Shown here: positions 43,375-53,107 of the stretch, piece by piece | How the letters are laid out: every line of letters starts with the position of its first letter | Position numbering within the stretch: position 1 is the first letter of the stretch | NCBI RefSeq assembly: GCF_028287845.1 | Contig: NZ_JAQBOW010000108.1 | Location: 1 to 64,000, forward strand | Length of the DNA: 64,000 nt | DNA from: Mucilaginibacter sp. | GTDB taxonomy: Bacteria; Bacteroidota; Bacteroidia; Sphingobacteriales; Sphingobacteriaceae | Direction of reading: 5' to 3' | Position numbers and translations under genes: made by a program | Notes under the pieces: model-generated | The model's input: the letters and a program-made list of their open reading frames with translations, nothing else | The model's database searches: none | What the model was told of the DNA's origin: nothing

Positions 43375-43573
43375 GGGGATTGCAAATCCCCTGAAAAGTT
43401 AGTCCGGGATTATAAATCCGGACTAACAGGGTTATATCGATATTTACCCTTAACGGTAGGAGTATTCGAAAGATTTGTGTTAGTCCGAATTTATAATCCC
43501 GGACTTGAATAGTTGCGGATTTGTAATCCGCTTAAGGCATTAAGTTAACCGAGGATTGCAAACCCGGACTAAC
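43375..43573. repeat. REP-like palindrome cluster (GTTAGTCCGG / GGATTtgtAATCC types)
   Basis: Perfect short palindromes: GGGGATT-gca-AATCCCC (43375-43391), GTTAGTCCGG...CCGGACTAAC (43398-43427, 10-bp arms), GCGGATT-tgt-AATCCGC (43515-43531). Related half copies occur at 43480-43506 and 43550-43572. The 44-bp direct repeat at 43432-43475 lies inside the cluster. Confidence 0.9.
43432..43475 (+). repeat. 44-bp direct repeat, left copy
   Basis: Matches 44437-44480 at 41 of 44 positions, same orientation, 1005 bp apart. Together they bracket the SGNH lipoprotein gene. Confidence 0.93.
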
Positions 43574-43630
43574 ATGAAAAAGGGTGATAAGGTAGAAAAA
43601 GAAAAGACGAAACCAAAGCCTAAAAAGTAA
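43574..43630 (+). CDS. Possible 18-aa lysine-rich micro-ORF
   Basis: ATG 43574 to TAA 43630 encodes MKKGDKVEKEKTKPKPKK. It directly follows the last palindrome of the REP cluster and precedes the stem at 43651. It may be accidental; peptides this basic are sometimes RNA-binding. No homologue known to me. Confidence 0.2.
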   Translation: MKKGDKVEKEKTKPKPKK

Positions 43631-43650
43631 CTGTATTTATTTATACATTT

Positions 43651-43676
43651 AAGCCGCCTAACAAGTGGCTTTTTTT
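43651..43676 (+). terminator. Small terminator-like stem before the SGNH gene
   Basis: AAGCC (43651-43655) pairs with GGCTT (43667-43671), followed by T's to 43676. The stem is short; its T-run overlaps the 5' region of the next gene's longer frame, which supports the shorter GTG start at 43692. Confidence 0.5.
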
Positions 43677-43691
43677 ATTGACCTAAATCAC

Positions 43692-44336
43692 GTGAAGAAA
43701 TTAGTACTATTTGGATTGTTTATAGCAGCAATATATTCATGTAAAAAACCCCCACTTATTGATTTAGGCCAAAAACCAATTGGTCAATATCTATATGAGG
43801 GTGATAGCATGACAGATACGGTACAGGGGTACAGATTTAATTGGCCTGCGCAAATAGTTAAACTTAGTAAATCCGCATTTCTTACGCCACAGGTAAATGT
43901 GGCTACCACAGCAGAGACCGTTCAAATGATGGATGGTGAGTATGCAACCCAAGTACACCCCCATGCCCCTAACCCAAATCAAAACTATTTCTTTTTCTTA
44001 TTGGCGGGTACAAATGATGCTTATTTCGGTCATTCGCCGGCACAAATATATAGTGACTTAAAAACCGAATGGAAACAGGCACGGGGAGATGGCTTTAAAG
44101 TAGTTGCATTTTGTTTGCCCCGTTCAACTATGCTTATAAGAGATACTACCAATGTCAAGGTAAACAAACTTATAATAGCAGATTTATCCCAATTTGATTA
44201 TTTAATAAGGACGGACACCCTTCTCCCTGATCCTACAGACCTAACGCTATGGCAAACTGATGGCATCCATCCAAATGCTGCGGGATCAATTAAAATTGCC
44301 AAAGAGGTTTTAAATGTAATAGCGGTGAAGAATTAA
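43692..44336 (+). CDS. SGNH/GDSL hydrolase lipoprotein
   Basis: A 214-aa exported protein from GTG 43692. The signal MKKLVLFGLFIAAIYSC ends in a lipobox cysteine. SGNH blocks: block I GDSMTD (nucleophile Ser), block III AGTND (Gly/Asn), block V DGIHPNAAG (Asp and His). Likely an esterase or deacetylase acting on a carbohydrate ester or lipid at the cell surface. An earlier GTG (43665) would put charged residues before the signal. It lies between 44-bp direct repeats with a REP cluster in front, which suggests recent acquisition or rearrangement. Confidence 0.75.
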   Translation: MKKLVLFGLFIAAIYSCKKPPLIDLGQKPIGQYLYEGDSMTDTVQGYRFNWPAQIVKLSKSAFLTPQVNVATTAETVQMMDGEYATQVHPHAPNPNQNYFFFLLAGTNDAYFGHSPAQIYSDLKTEWKQARGDGFKVVAFCLPRSTMLIRDTTNVKVNKLIIADLSQFDYLIRTDTLLPDPTDLTLWQTDGIHPNAAGSIKIAKEVLNVIAVKN

Positions 44337-44436
44337 AGAAATGGTTATAAAAATAAAATAAAACCGATAATATCTTATCATGGTCTAACGGGTATATAGT
44401 CTCCTGTTATCACCAACAAATTGTGCGTTGACCAGT

Positions 44437-44480
44437 TTATATCGATATTTACCTTTAACATTAGGAGTATTCGAAAGATT
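44437..44480 (+). repeat. 44-bp direct repeat, right copy
   Basis: 41 of 44 identities with 43432-43475 (TATCGATATTTACC...GGAGTATTCGAAAGATT core). Confidence 0.93.
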
Positions 44481-44497
44481 CTAAAAACACCTTTTTG

Positions 44498-44568
44498 TCA
44501 TCCTGAACATAGTGAAGGATCTTATTAAATCGATAAGTATAAAAGCAGTCATTCTACGTTCAGAATGA
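44498..44568. repeat. Inverted TCATCCTGAAC / GTTCAGAATGA element
   Basis: 11-bp ends with one mismatch. The 'GTCATCCTGAAC...AGTGAAGGATC' phrase is, to my knowledge, a widespread intergenic repeat in Bacteroidota; here it sits between the direct repeat and nadC. Confidence 0.75.
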
Positions 44569-44668
44569 TAAATAATCTTTCTAACACCCTTAATCTGTTA
44601 TTCAGACATCCGCAAACTATCACATCCAAAAAATGTTATTACTTTTGATCTTCTAAAATATACTTGAT

Positions 44669-45514
44669 TTGGACAAAGAACTTGTACGCCCATTTATAGA
44701 TAATGCCCTAAAAGAAGATGTTGGCGATGGCGACCATACATCATTAGCCACCATACCAGTTGGCACCATTGGCAAAGCCAAACTGTTGGTTAAAGACCCT
44801 GGTATAATTGCCGGCGTTGAGCTGGCCAAATATATTTTTCACTGCGTTGATGAGGACCTTAAGCTAAACGTATTTATTACAGATGGCACCGAAGTTAAAC
44901 CAAAAGATATTGTATTTGAAGTTGAGGGCAGCGCCATAAGTATTTTAACCGCCGAGCGATTGGTGCTGAATTGCATGCAGCGCATGTCTGGCATTGCTAC
45001 CGCTACCGACCATATTGTAGACCTGTTAAAAGGCACCAATACCCAGGTTTTAGATACCCGCAAAACCACACCCGGTATGCGTTATTTAGAAAAATGGGCC
45101 GTACGCATTGGCGGAGGTACTAACCATCGCTTTGGCTTGTATGATATGATGCTGATTAAAGATAATCATGTGGATTATTCGGGCGGGATTGCCAGGGCTA
45201 TTGAGAACGCGCATCAATACATCAACGTGCACAACAAAAAACTGATTATAGAAATTGAGGTACGTAACCTTGAAGAGCTGGAAGAGGTTTTGCGAACCGG
45301 TGGTGTAGACCGTATATTGCTGGATAATTTTAATTACAGCGATCTTAAACAAGCGGTAAATATTATCGAGGGCCGGTACATTACCGAAGCATCAGGCGGC
45401 ATAAATATTGATAACGTGCGCGAATTTGCCAACTGTGGGGTTGATTATGTATCCGTAGGTGCTATAACACACTCTGTTACCTGTATGGACCTGAGCTTAA
45501 AAGCTATTAAATAA
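44669..45514 (+). CDS. nadC: Nicotinate-nucleotide pyrophosphorylase (carboxylating)
   Basis: Quinolinate phosphoribosyltransferase of de novo NAD synthesis, 281 aa. Reading starts at TTG 44669 (MDKELVRPFIDNALKEDVGDGDHTS). Key segments DTRKTTPGMRYLEKWAVRIGGGTNHRFGL and MLIKDNH (Lys/Asp contacts), EIEVRNLEELEE and ASGGINIDNV are intact. nadA and nadB are not in the window. plsY follows after 91 nt. Confidence 0.95.
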   Translation: MDKELVRPFIDNALKEDVGDGDHTSLATIPVGTIGKAKLLVKDPGIIAGVELAKYIFHCVDEDLKLNVFITDGTEVKPKDIVFEVEGSAISILTAERLVLNCMQRMSGIATATDHIVDLLKGTNTQVLDTRKTTPGMRYLEKWAVRIGGGTNHRFGLYDMMLIKDNHVDYSGGIARAIENAHQYINVHNKKLIIEIEVRNLEELEEVLRTGGVDRILLDNFNYSDLKQAVNIIEGRYITEASGGINIDNVREFANCGVDYVSVGAITHSVTCMDLSLKAIK

Positions 45515-45605
45515 TCCTGCTAATTATTCTGTTAGTATAAATGTTTTGCTTTTAAATATAATTAAACTTGTTAGTACAATTACCAATTTTTAATATTGCG
45601 TTGAT

Positions 45606-46253
45606 ATGATCACCCCTTATTCTATTGCTGCGCTCATATTGGCCTACATGTTTGGCTCTATCCCCACCGCGGTATGGATAGGGCAGGCATTTTTTAATAT
45701 TGACGTACGCGAGTACGGCAGCGGTAACGCCGGGGCCACCAATACCTTTAGGGTGCTTGGCAAAAAGGCCGGCATACCTGTTATGCTGCTGGATATTTTA
45801 AAAGGATGGACAGCCACAAACCTTGCCTTTGTTATAGGAGTTGGTGTTACCGGTCCTTATCATTCAGTACCTTTCTATAATTATCAGCTTGCCCTGGGCA
45901 TAGCCGCCGTAATGGGCCACTTGTTCCCGGTATTTGCCGGGTTTAGGGGGGGTAAGGGTATTGCAACCTTATTTGGTATGATACTGGCTGTTAATTTACC
46001 CGCGGCTTTATTGTGTGTATCGGTATTTATTGTGGTATTACTAATTACCCGGTATGTATCGTTAGGCTCTATCATAGCAGGCTTTACTTACCCCATTGGT
46101 GTAACTTTTATTTTCCCCACTTATATTAAATCGGTTATTATATACGGCATGTGTATGTGCCTGTTGATATTAGTAACCCATCAAAAAAATATTGAGCGCC
46201 TTTTAAAAGGGAAAGAATCAAAGGTTAATTTCTTCAAGAAAAAAGCAAGCTAA
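45606..46253 (+). CDS. plsY: Glycerol-3-phosphate acyltransferase (acyl-phosphate type)
   Basis: Inner-membrane enzyme that makes lysophosphatidic acid from acyl-phosphate and glycerol-3-phosphate. 215 aa, about seven segments. Motifs: SIPTAVWIG (16-24), EYGSGNAGATNTFRVLGKKAG and FRGGKGIATLFG. Downstream is a palindromic intergenic region, so it ends its transcript here. Confidence 0.95.
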   Translation: MITPYSIAALILAYMFGSIPTAVWIGQAFFNIDVREYGSGNAGATNTFRVLGKKAGIPVMLLDILKGWTATNLAFVIGVGVTGPYHSVPFYNYQLALGIAAVMGHLFPVFAGFRGGKGIATLFGMILAVNLPAALLCVSVFIVVLLITRYVSLGSIIAGFTYPIGVTFIFPTYIKSVIIYGMCMCLLILVTHQKNIERLLKGKESKVNFFKKKAS

Positions 46254-46275
46254 CGTGAGTTTGGGATAAGCTCTA

Positions 46276-46397
46276 TGTCATTTCGATACAAGGTACGAGT
46301 GAGAAATCTTATACACCATACGATATTGCCGTACAAAGCGTATAAGATTTCTCTTTCACCCCCAACACACAACCGCCCCGGCTCCATCGAAATGACA
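46276..46397. repeat. 122-bp nested palindromic element
   Basis: Outer inverted ends TGTCATTTCGA (46276-46286) / TCGAAATGACA (46387-46397). Inner perfect arms GAGAAATCTTATAC (46301-46314) / GTATAAGATTTCTC (46340-46353). Similar 'GTCATTTCGA...AGAAATC' elements are, as I know them, common in Bacteroidota; they resemble non-autonomous transposable elements or REP units. Confidence 0.88.
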
Positions 46398-46441
46398 ATT
46401 TTATTGATTTATACTATTTAAGCTAAAAAGAAACAGAAATG

Positions 46442-46650
46442 TTGTTTCATTTTGTTACACCACTGCTAAATATTCTTTTTTGTAATTTATTGATAATCAG
46501 AAATATAATTAAAAATTACGCATAAAAATACTGACGAATAAGTTGTTACATTTTGTTACATCACTTTTTCGTATTTTGTTTATTTTCAATAGGTTAAGTC
46601 GAAATCTTGTTACACTTGTTACATTTTGTTACACATTTTGGTGTAACAAA
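46442..46650 (-). repeat. Dispersed noncoding element, copy B
   Basis: Reverse complement aligns throughout with 1159-1366. Blocks AACAAGTG[A/T]AACAAGATTT, AAAGTGATG[A/T]AACAAAATG and AACTTATTCGTCAGTA are shared, as is TTTAGC[G/A]GTG. Its hairpin (46625-46634 / 46641-46650, TTTGTTACAC / GTGTAACAAA) replaces the TTTCAC of copy A by TTACAC on both arms. It ends 2 nt from the pabB stop codon. Confidence 0.85.
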
Positions 46651-46651
46651 A

Positions 46652-47920
46652 CTAAGCAGGCAGCTGCCCTAAAACCTCTAAAATAGCCTTGGCTTTAAGC
46701 AGGCATTCCTCATACTCATTTTCGGCATCGGCATGGTAGGTTATGGCGCTGCCCACATGGAAGGACAGGTATTTCTCTGCCGAATTATATAATAACGTCC
46801 TAATCACTACATTAAAATCAAAATCATTATCGGGGCTAAAGTAACCTATAGCACCTGAGTATACCCCACGCTTGCTGCGCTCATACTGTTCCATCAGCCG
46901 CATCGAATTGATCTTGGGCGCGCCGGTCATGCTTCCCATAGGGAAGGTATTGCGTATGGCTTCTACGGCGGTAATTCCGTCCTGTAATTCACATACAACC
47001 GTTGATATCATTTGGTGCACCTGGTTAAAGGTATAGATGCCAAATAGCTCTTCGGTTTTTACCGTACCGGGTTTGGCCGAATGGGTAAGGTCATTACGCA
47101 CCAAGTCAACTATCATCACATTTTCCTGTAGCTCTTTGGCGTGATTGCGCAGTTGTTGTTTGATGGCCTCGTCTTCCTGCTTTGTATTACCTCGTTTGGC
47201 GGTGCCCTTAATGGGTTGCGATATAAGTTTGCTGCCCCGTTTAGCTAAAAAGCGCTCGGGCGAGGCGCAAAGAATATACTTGTCATGCCATTTAAAAAAA
47301 GTACCAAACGGTGTCGGCGAGACGAGGTTAAGCTGTAAAAAAGTAGCTAGAGGATCTATTTGTGCACCGGCAGCAAAAAACTCCTGGCAAAAGTTGGTTA
47401 CGTAGATATCGCCCCGGCTGATGTGGCCCTTAATTTTGTTAACAGTGGCTATATAATCCTCTTTACTAAACCTCGATTGAAGGTCAATGTTATTCGCTGG
47501 TGAAGTGATGGGTATTTGTTGTTCAATGGATTCAAAAATGGCCTGCGGATTATCGGCAGTTATTTCCACCTGTTCGCCGTTAATCAATATCAAATACTGC
47601 GGAGCGAAAAAACACAGATCAGGAAAAGTAAGATGATCCGGGTTTGAAGATGATAAATTCTCCACCTCGTTCTTCAAATCATAACTAAAAAAGCCTGTTA
47701 ACCAGCCCGGGTTCTTTGCGCGAAAGTTTTCTAACTGTTTAAAAGCCGACCCGATATTTGCAACTATGTAGTCTTTAACACCGGCGGCAATTAACGTGTC
47801 AAATTTTGAATAGGGGTCATTAAAGTTATTAGAATCGAGATAGCAAGCCGCATCAAAAGCAGCGGCCCATTGCAGGGCCTTTTGTTTAAATAAACGCAGA
47901 TCGGTTACCTGTTTAATCAC
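46652..47920 (-). CDS. pabB: Anthranilate/aminodeoxychorismate synthase component I-like (PabB type)
   Basis: A 422-aa chorismate-binding enzyme. The C-terminal catalytic domain (about 160-415) holds IKGTAKRG, IVDLVRNDLTH, FPMGSMTGAPK and SGAIGYFSPDNDFDFNVVIRT, all metal/chorismate-site motifs. The N-terminal third is the usual Anth_synt_I_N domain. With no trp genes nearby, a role in folate (PabB, making aminodeoxychorismate with a PabA glutaminase) is likelier than tryptophan; a class IV aminotransferase (possible PabC) lies at 59685. The call between PabB and TrpE is by context only. Confidence 0.8.
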   Translation of the reverse strand: MIKQVTDLRLFKQKALQWAAAFDAACYLDSNNFNDPYSKFDTLIAAGVKDYIVANIGSAFKQLENFRAKNPGWLTGFFSYDLKNEVENLSSSNPDHLTFPDLCFFAPQYLILINGEQVEITADNPQAIFESIEQQIPITSPANNIDLQSRFSKEDYIATVNKIKGHISRGDIYVTNFCQEFFAAGAQIDPLATFLQLNLVSPTPFGTFFKWHDKYILCASPERFLAKRGSKLISQPIKGTAKRGNTKQEDEAIKQQLRNHAKELQENVMIVDLVRNDLTHSAKPGTVKTEELFGIYTFNQVHQMISTVVCELQDGITAVEAIRNTFPMGSMTGAPKINSMRLMEQYERSKRGVYSGAIGYFSPDNDFDFNVVIRTLLYNSAEKYLSFHVGSAITYHADAENEYEECLLKAKAILEVLGQLPA

Positions 47921-47938
47921 AAATACAAAGTTAAAGCA

Positions 47939-47964
47939 AAAGGCTCCGGATTAGTGGAGCCTTT
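47939..47964. terminator. Terminator between purA and pabB
   Basis: AAAGGCTCC (47939-47947) / GGAGCCTTT (47956-47964) with an 8-nt loop. Suited to end the leftward purA transcript before pabB. Confidence 0.85.
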
Positions 47965-47988
47965 ATGTTATTTATTAGCCATTGCCTG

Positions 47989-49460
<1,472 letters not shown>

Positions 49461-49539
49461 AAGAATAAATTTCCAGCAGGTCTTTTCATATCCAGGTCCC
49501 CGAATGCCTGCGTGCTTACAACCGGTTTATCCATTTTCC

Positions 49540-50007
49540 TTATACTTTTCTCTCACAGAATCCTGCCTTAAGTTTTTCACAATTCCCATAGAGGTTTAAG
49601 GAGTGATGTTTGATCTCGAATTTTAATAAGCCACCCATCATACTTTGTATCTGCTGTATGCGCGGATCACAAAATTCAACTACTTTGCCGCAATCAATGC
49701 AGATAATATGGTCGTGCTGTTTGTAGCCATATGATTTTTCAAACTGGGCCATGTTCTTGCCAAACTGGTGTTTAGTCACCAGGTCGCACGATACCAATAG
49801 TTCCAGTGTATTATATACCGTTGCACGACTTACCCGGTATTTTTTATTTTTCATATGGATGTACAGTGACTCCACATCAAAATGGTCACTGCGTGAATAA
49901 ATTTCTTCCAGTATAGCAAAACGTTCAGGGGTTTTCCTGAGATTTTTATTTTCGAGATAAGCCTCGAAGATTTTTTTAACCATGGCTATGGTTTCCTGTG
50001 GCATCAT
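49540..50007 (-). CDS. fur: Fur family transcriptional regulator
   Basis: A 155-aa Fur/PerR/Zur-type repressor. The N-terminal winged helix (about 10-85) includes [19 protein letters not shown] as recognition region. [17 protein letters not shown] carries the H/C metal residues, with the first Cys pair C-x2-C. The second CxxC of Fur is replaced by [11 protein letters not shown] at the C terminus. Iron, zinc or peroxide sensing cannot be distinguished by eye. It lies between relA/spoT and purA, and all three read leftward. Confidence 0.88.
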   Translation of the reverse strand: MMPQETIAMVKKIFEAYLENKNLRKTPERFAILEEIYSRSDHFDVESLYIHMKNKKYRVSRATVYNTLELLVSCDLVTKHQFGKNMAQFEKSYGYKQHDHIICIDCGKVVEFCDPRIQQIQSMMGGLLKFEIKHHSLNLYGNCEKLKAGFCERKV

Positions 50008-50070
50008 ATTTTGTTAAAGGGTCAAAGTTATTAATAATAAAATAGAATCAACAGATAACAATCAAGCCTC

Positions 50071-50151
50071 AGGATGCAAGAATCCGGAGCTAAGATAAGC
50101 CATACAGGAAATCAAAAAGGCACTCATGTATCTTGATTCCTGCATCCTGAC
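50071..50151. repeat. Inverted gap repeat CAGGATGCA-AGAATC / GATTCC-TGCATCCTG
   Basis: CTCAGGATGCAAGAATC...AGCTAAGATA (50071-50097) pairs with TATCTTGATTCCTGCATCCTGA (50129-50150). It lies between fur and relA/spoT, another case of the word-repeat architecture. Confidence 0.85.
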
Positions 50152-50163
50152 TGCCCTGGTTGT

Positions 50164-52410
50164 TCAGGACGCTTTCTCAATGGCCGAATCGAAACGGTTC
50201 ACGGAGGTTACCCCTTTCACCATCTTTAATCTTTTGATCAGGTTATCCAGATGTTCCGTATCGTTTACGTATACCATTATAGAACCCTCAAAAATGCCAT
50301 TGTCGCTATCCACTGTGATCGAGCGCATATTCACCTTAAAATCATTCGAAATAACTGTGGTTAATTTATTGATCAGGCCTACATCATCTATCCCTGTGAT
50401 TCTTAGTCCGGTTAAAAATGCCAGTTCCTGCTGGTTGGTCCATCTTGCTTTGACAATGCGGTAGCCATAATTTGCCATCAGTTTGGCTGCATTGGGACAA
50501 TTCGTACGGTGTATTTTTATACCATCGCTAACGGTAATAAAACCAAAAACATCATCGCCGGGAATAGGGTTGCAGCAATTGGCCAGTTTATAGTCAATTT
50601 TCTGCATGTCCTCACCGATCAGCAGCATGTCGCTGTCTTTGGTTTTGATATTGCGCAACAGGCTTTGTACCTGTTCAGTCTCTATTTTATCCTGCGGTTT
50701 ATTTTCAATTACTTTCTCTGAAGCCAGGTATTCCTTCAGGTCCTTCATATCGATCGTGCCCTGTGCTACATTAAAAAAGAGGTCCTGCGTGGAAGCCAGC
50801 TTAAAATAATAACTGATCTTGTGTATGTTTTCGGAATTGTAAGTGATCTTCAGGGATTTCATCTTACGTTCCAGTATCTCCTTGCCATCATCAGCTATTT
50901 TCCGTTTTTCTTCCTTCAGGGCCGATTTTATTTTGGCTTTAGCTTTGGCCGTCACCACAATATTGAGCCAGTCTTCCTTTGGTGTTTGCTTGCTGGAAGT
51001 GATGATTTCTACCTGGTCGCCGTTTTGCAGTTTGTAGCTTAGCGGCACCAGCTTATGGTTCACTTTGGCGCCAATACAACTGGCACCCACATCGGTATGT
51101 ATCTCAAAAGCAAAGTCAAGTGCTGTCGCATTTAGCGGTAACTGAATAAGGGCGCCTTTTGGTGTGAAAATGAATATCTCGTCCGAAAACAAGTTCATTT
51201 TAAAATCATCAAGGAAATCGAGTGCGTTTGATTCCGGGTTCTTTAACATGTCACGCACTTTTTGTACCCATTGATCAAGCCCGCTGTCGGTTGACGATTC
51301 TTTATATTTCCAGTGTGCAGCAAAGCCTTTTTCAGCGATCTCGTTCATCCTTTTGGTGCGTATCTGCACTTCAACCCACTGCCCGCGGGGCCCCATTACT
51401 GTCGTATGCAATGATTCGTATCCATTTGCCTTTGGTGAGGATATCCAGTCGCGCAGACGATCCGGATTAGGGCGATACAGGTCGGTAACTATTGAATATG
51501 CCTTCCAGCAATCTGCTTTTTCATTTTCAGGCGTGCTGTCCAGAATGATCCTGATCGCAAACAGGTCGTATACCTCCTCAAACGGGATGGCCTTTTTCTT
51601 CATCTTGTTCCAGATCGAATGGATAGATTTTGGCCGGCCGAATACATCGGAATGCAATCCCTGTCCTTCCAGTACTTTTTTTACCGGTTCACTAAAATCC
51701 CTGATAAATTTTTCCCGTTCAGCTTTTTTCTCGTTCAGCTTATTTTTGATGAACTGGTAGGTTTCGCGTTCCATGTACTTCATGGACAGGTCTTCCAGTT
51801 CTGATTTTATAGCGTACAAGCCCAGGCGATGCGCCAGCGGGGCGTACAAATAAACCGTTTCGGATGAAAGTTTAAGCTGCTTATCGCGCGGCATATACTC
51901 CATCGTTCGCATATTATGCAGGCGGTCGGCAAGTTTTATCAATATTACCCTCACATCATCGGCAAGGGTAAGCAGCATTTTTCGGAAATTTTCGGCCTGT
52001 AATGAGCTATTGGTATCAAATACACCCGAAATTTTGGTTAATCCGTCAATAATTTTGGCAACCTTCTTGCCAAATTCCCTTTCAATATCATCCAGTGTTA
52101 CAGCCGTGTCCTCCACCACATCGTGCAATAAAGCGCAGACAATTGAGGTCGTTCCCAGGCCGATCTCTTCGGCGGCAATTTGTGCTACAGCAATAGGATG
52201 GTAGATATAAGGTTCGCCAGATTTGCGGCGCATGTCTTTATGGCTTTCAAGGGCCATGTCAAACGCTTTACGTATCATCCGTTTATCACCTTTTTGCAAG
52301 GTGGATTTACTGGCGCGCAGCAAAGCACGATATCTTTTCAGTATCTCATTCTTTTCAGCTTCTATATCGATCACTAAATCTTTCATGTTCACATCCACGT
52401 ATAAAATCAC
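50164..52410 (-). CDS. RelA/SpoT family (p)ppGpp synthetase/hydrolase
   Basis: Stringent-response enzyme, 748 aa. HD hydrolase domain with H71 and HD96-97 (LLHDVVEDT), synthetase domain ending NGYESLHTTVMG, TGS domain (KGALIQLPLNATALDFAFEIHTDVG), and a C-terminal zinc-finger/ACT region (LANCCNPIPGDDVFGF then an ACT fold LRITGIDDVGLINKL). The preserved HD residues suggest a bifunctional Rel rather than a synthetase-only RelA. A start at M9 (MKDLVIDIE) is also possible. Confidence 0.93.
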   Translation of the reverse strand: MILYVDVNMKDLVIDIEAEKNEILKRYRALLRASKSTLQKGDKRMIRKAFDMALESHKDMRRKSGEPYIYHPIAVAQIAAEEIGLGTTSIVCALLHDVVEDTAVTLDDIEREFGKKVAKIIDGLTKISGVFDTNSSLQAENFRKMLLTLADDVRVILIKLADRLHNMRTMEYMPRDKQLKLSSETVYLYAPLAHRLGLYAIKSELEDLSMKYMERETYQFIKNKLNEKKAEREKFIRDFSEPVKKVLEGQGLHSDVFGRPKSIHSIWNKMKKKAIPFEEVYDLFAIRIILDSTPENEKADCWKAYSIVTDLYRPNPDRLRDWISSPKANGYESLHTTVMGPRGQWVEVQIRTKRMNEIAEKGFAAHWKYKESSTDSGLDQWVQKVRDMLKNPESNALDFLDDFKMNLFSDEIFIFTPKGALIQLPLNATALDFAFEIHTDVGASCIGAKVNHKLVPLSYKLQNGDQVEIITSSKQTPKEDWLNIVVTAKAKAKIKSALKEEKRKIADDGKEILERKMKSLKITYNSENIHKISYYFKLASTQDLFFNVAQGTIDMKDLKEYLASEKVIENKPQDKIETEQVQSLLRNIKTKDSDMLLIGEDMQKIDYKLANCCNPIPGDDVFGFITVSDGIKIHRTNCPNAAKLMANYGYRIVKARWTNQQELAFLTGLRITGIDDVGLINKLTTVISNDFKVNMRSITVDSDNGIFEGSIMVYVNDTEHLDNLIKRLKMVKGVTSVNRFDSAIEKAS

Positions 52411-52468
52411 TAACTTGCAATAAAAAAGTTAATTGCAGGTTATTATTCAAATCCAAAAAAAATTACGT

Positions 52469-52476
52469 TAATTTTG
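52469..52476 (+). promoter_or_regulatory. Candidate -7 box (TAATTTTG) of the DUF4294 operon
   Basis: TAATTTTG ends 14 nt before ATG 52491 and would drive the DUF4294-GPx-bshB1 unit. Confidence 0.45.
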
Positions 52477-52490
52477 TAGTACGTAAAATT

Positions 52491-53105
52491 ATGAAATTTA
52501 TTGGTTTTCTCTTGTTGTTTTCCTGTAGCCTTGGGGTGGTAAAAGCCCAGGAACGACAGGCCAGTCCATTGGTTATGGGCAAAAATGATACCATCAAAAC
52601 GTATCTTACAAATATTGACGGTGAATTGGTCCCAATGATCGTCACCTCCGAGATCAGGATAGTGGATGTAAGGATATTCAAAAGCAGAGCAGATCGCGAT
52701 GCCTATAACCGTTTAAGGTACAATGTTTATAAAGTATTACCCTATGCTAAGTTTGCAGCCGAAAGGTATGAAAAGTTACAGCGCAACCTGGCTACAACAG
52801 CCGATAAAAAGAGACAAAAACTGATGGTGGATACCTGCGAAACCCAAATAAAGGATCTGTTTAAACGGGAAATCGAAAACCTGACAATTAGTCAGGGCGA
52901 GGTTTTAATCAAACTCATTGACAGACAAACAGGTACTACCAGCTTTGAAATGGTGAAAGAATTAAAGGGCGGATTGAAAGCTTTTATGTTTCAATCGGTA
53001 GCCCGGTTTTTTGGCCATAATTTAAAGGAAACGTATGACCCTAATGAGGAACGGGATATTGAGGCTATTCTTCAACAGGCGGGATACTATTCCTACAAAA
53101 ATTGA
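52491..53105 (+). CDS. DUF4294 protein
   Basis: A 204-aa exported protein: signal peptide 1-19 (ending VVKAQ), then the DUF4294 domain with VRIFKSRADRDAYNRLRYNVYKVLPYAK and the helical C-terminal half. Found in Bacteroidota only, as far as I know, and of unknown function. It is the first gene of a tight unit with glutathione peroxidase and BshB1. Confidence 0.85.
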   Translation: MKFIGFLLLFSCSLGVVKAQERQASPLVMGKNDTIKTYLTNIDGELVPMIVTSEIRIVDVRIFKSRADRDAYNRLRYNVYKVLPYAKFAAERYEKLQRNLATTADKKRQKLMVDTCETQIKDLFKREIENLTISQGEVLIKLIDRQTGTTSFEMVKELKGGLKAFMFQSVARFFGHNLKETYDPNEERDIEAILQQAGYYSYKN

Positions 53106-53107
53106 TA

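Larger units (their letters stand above)
44337..44668. other. 332-nt gap before nadC with repeats
   Basis: Holds the right direct repeat (44437-44480) and an inverted TCATCCTGAAC / GTTCAGAATGA element (44498-44568). Otherwise AT-rich; no clear promoter box for nadC was found. Confidence 0.6.
46254..46651. other. 398-nt gap made of two repeat elements
   Basis: Between the convergent stops of plsY and pabB. It holds a 122-bp nested palindrome (46276-46397) and repeat element B (46442-46650). Almost no unexplained sequence is left. Confidence 0.85.

Noticed and set aside
43375-43573. CRISPR-like array of repeated palindromes
   Set aside because: Units differ in length and core, spacing is irregular and no cas gene is near; REP-like elements explain it.
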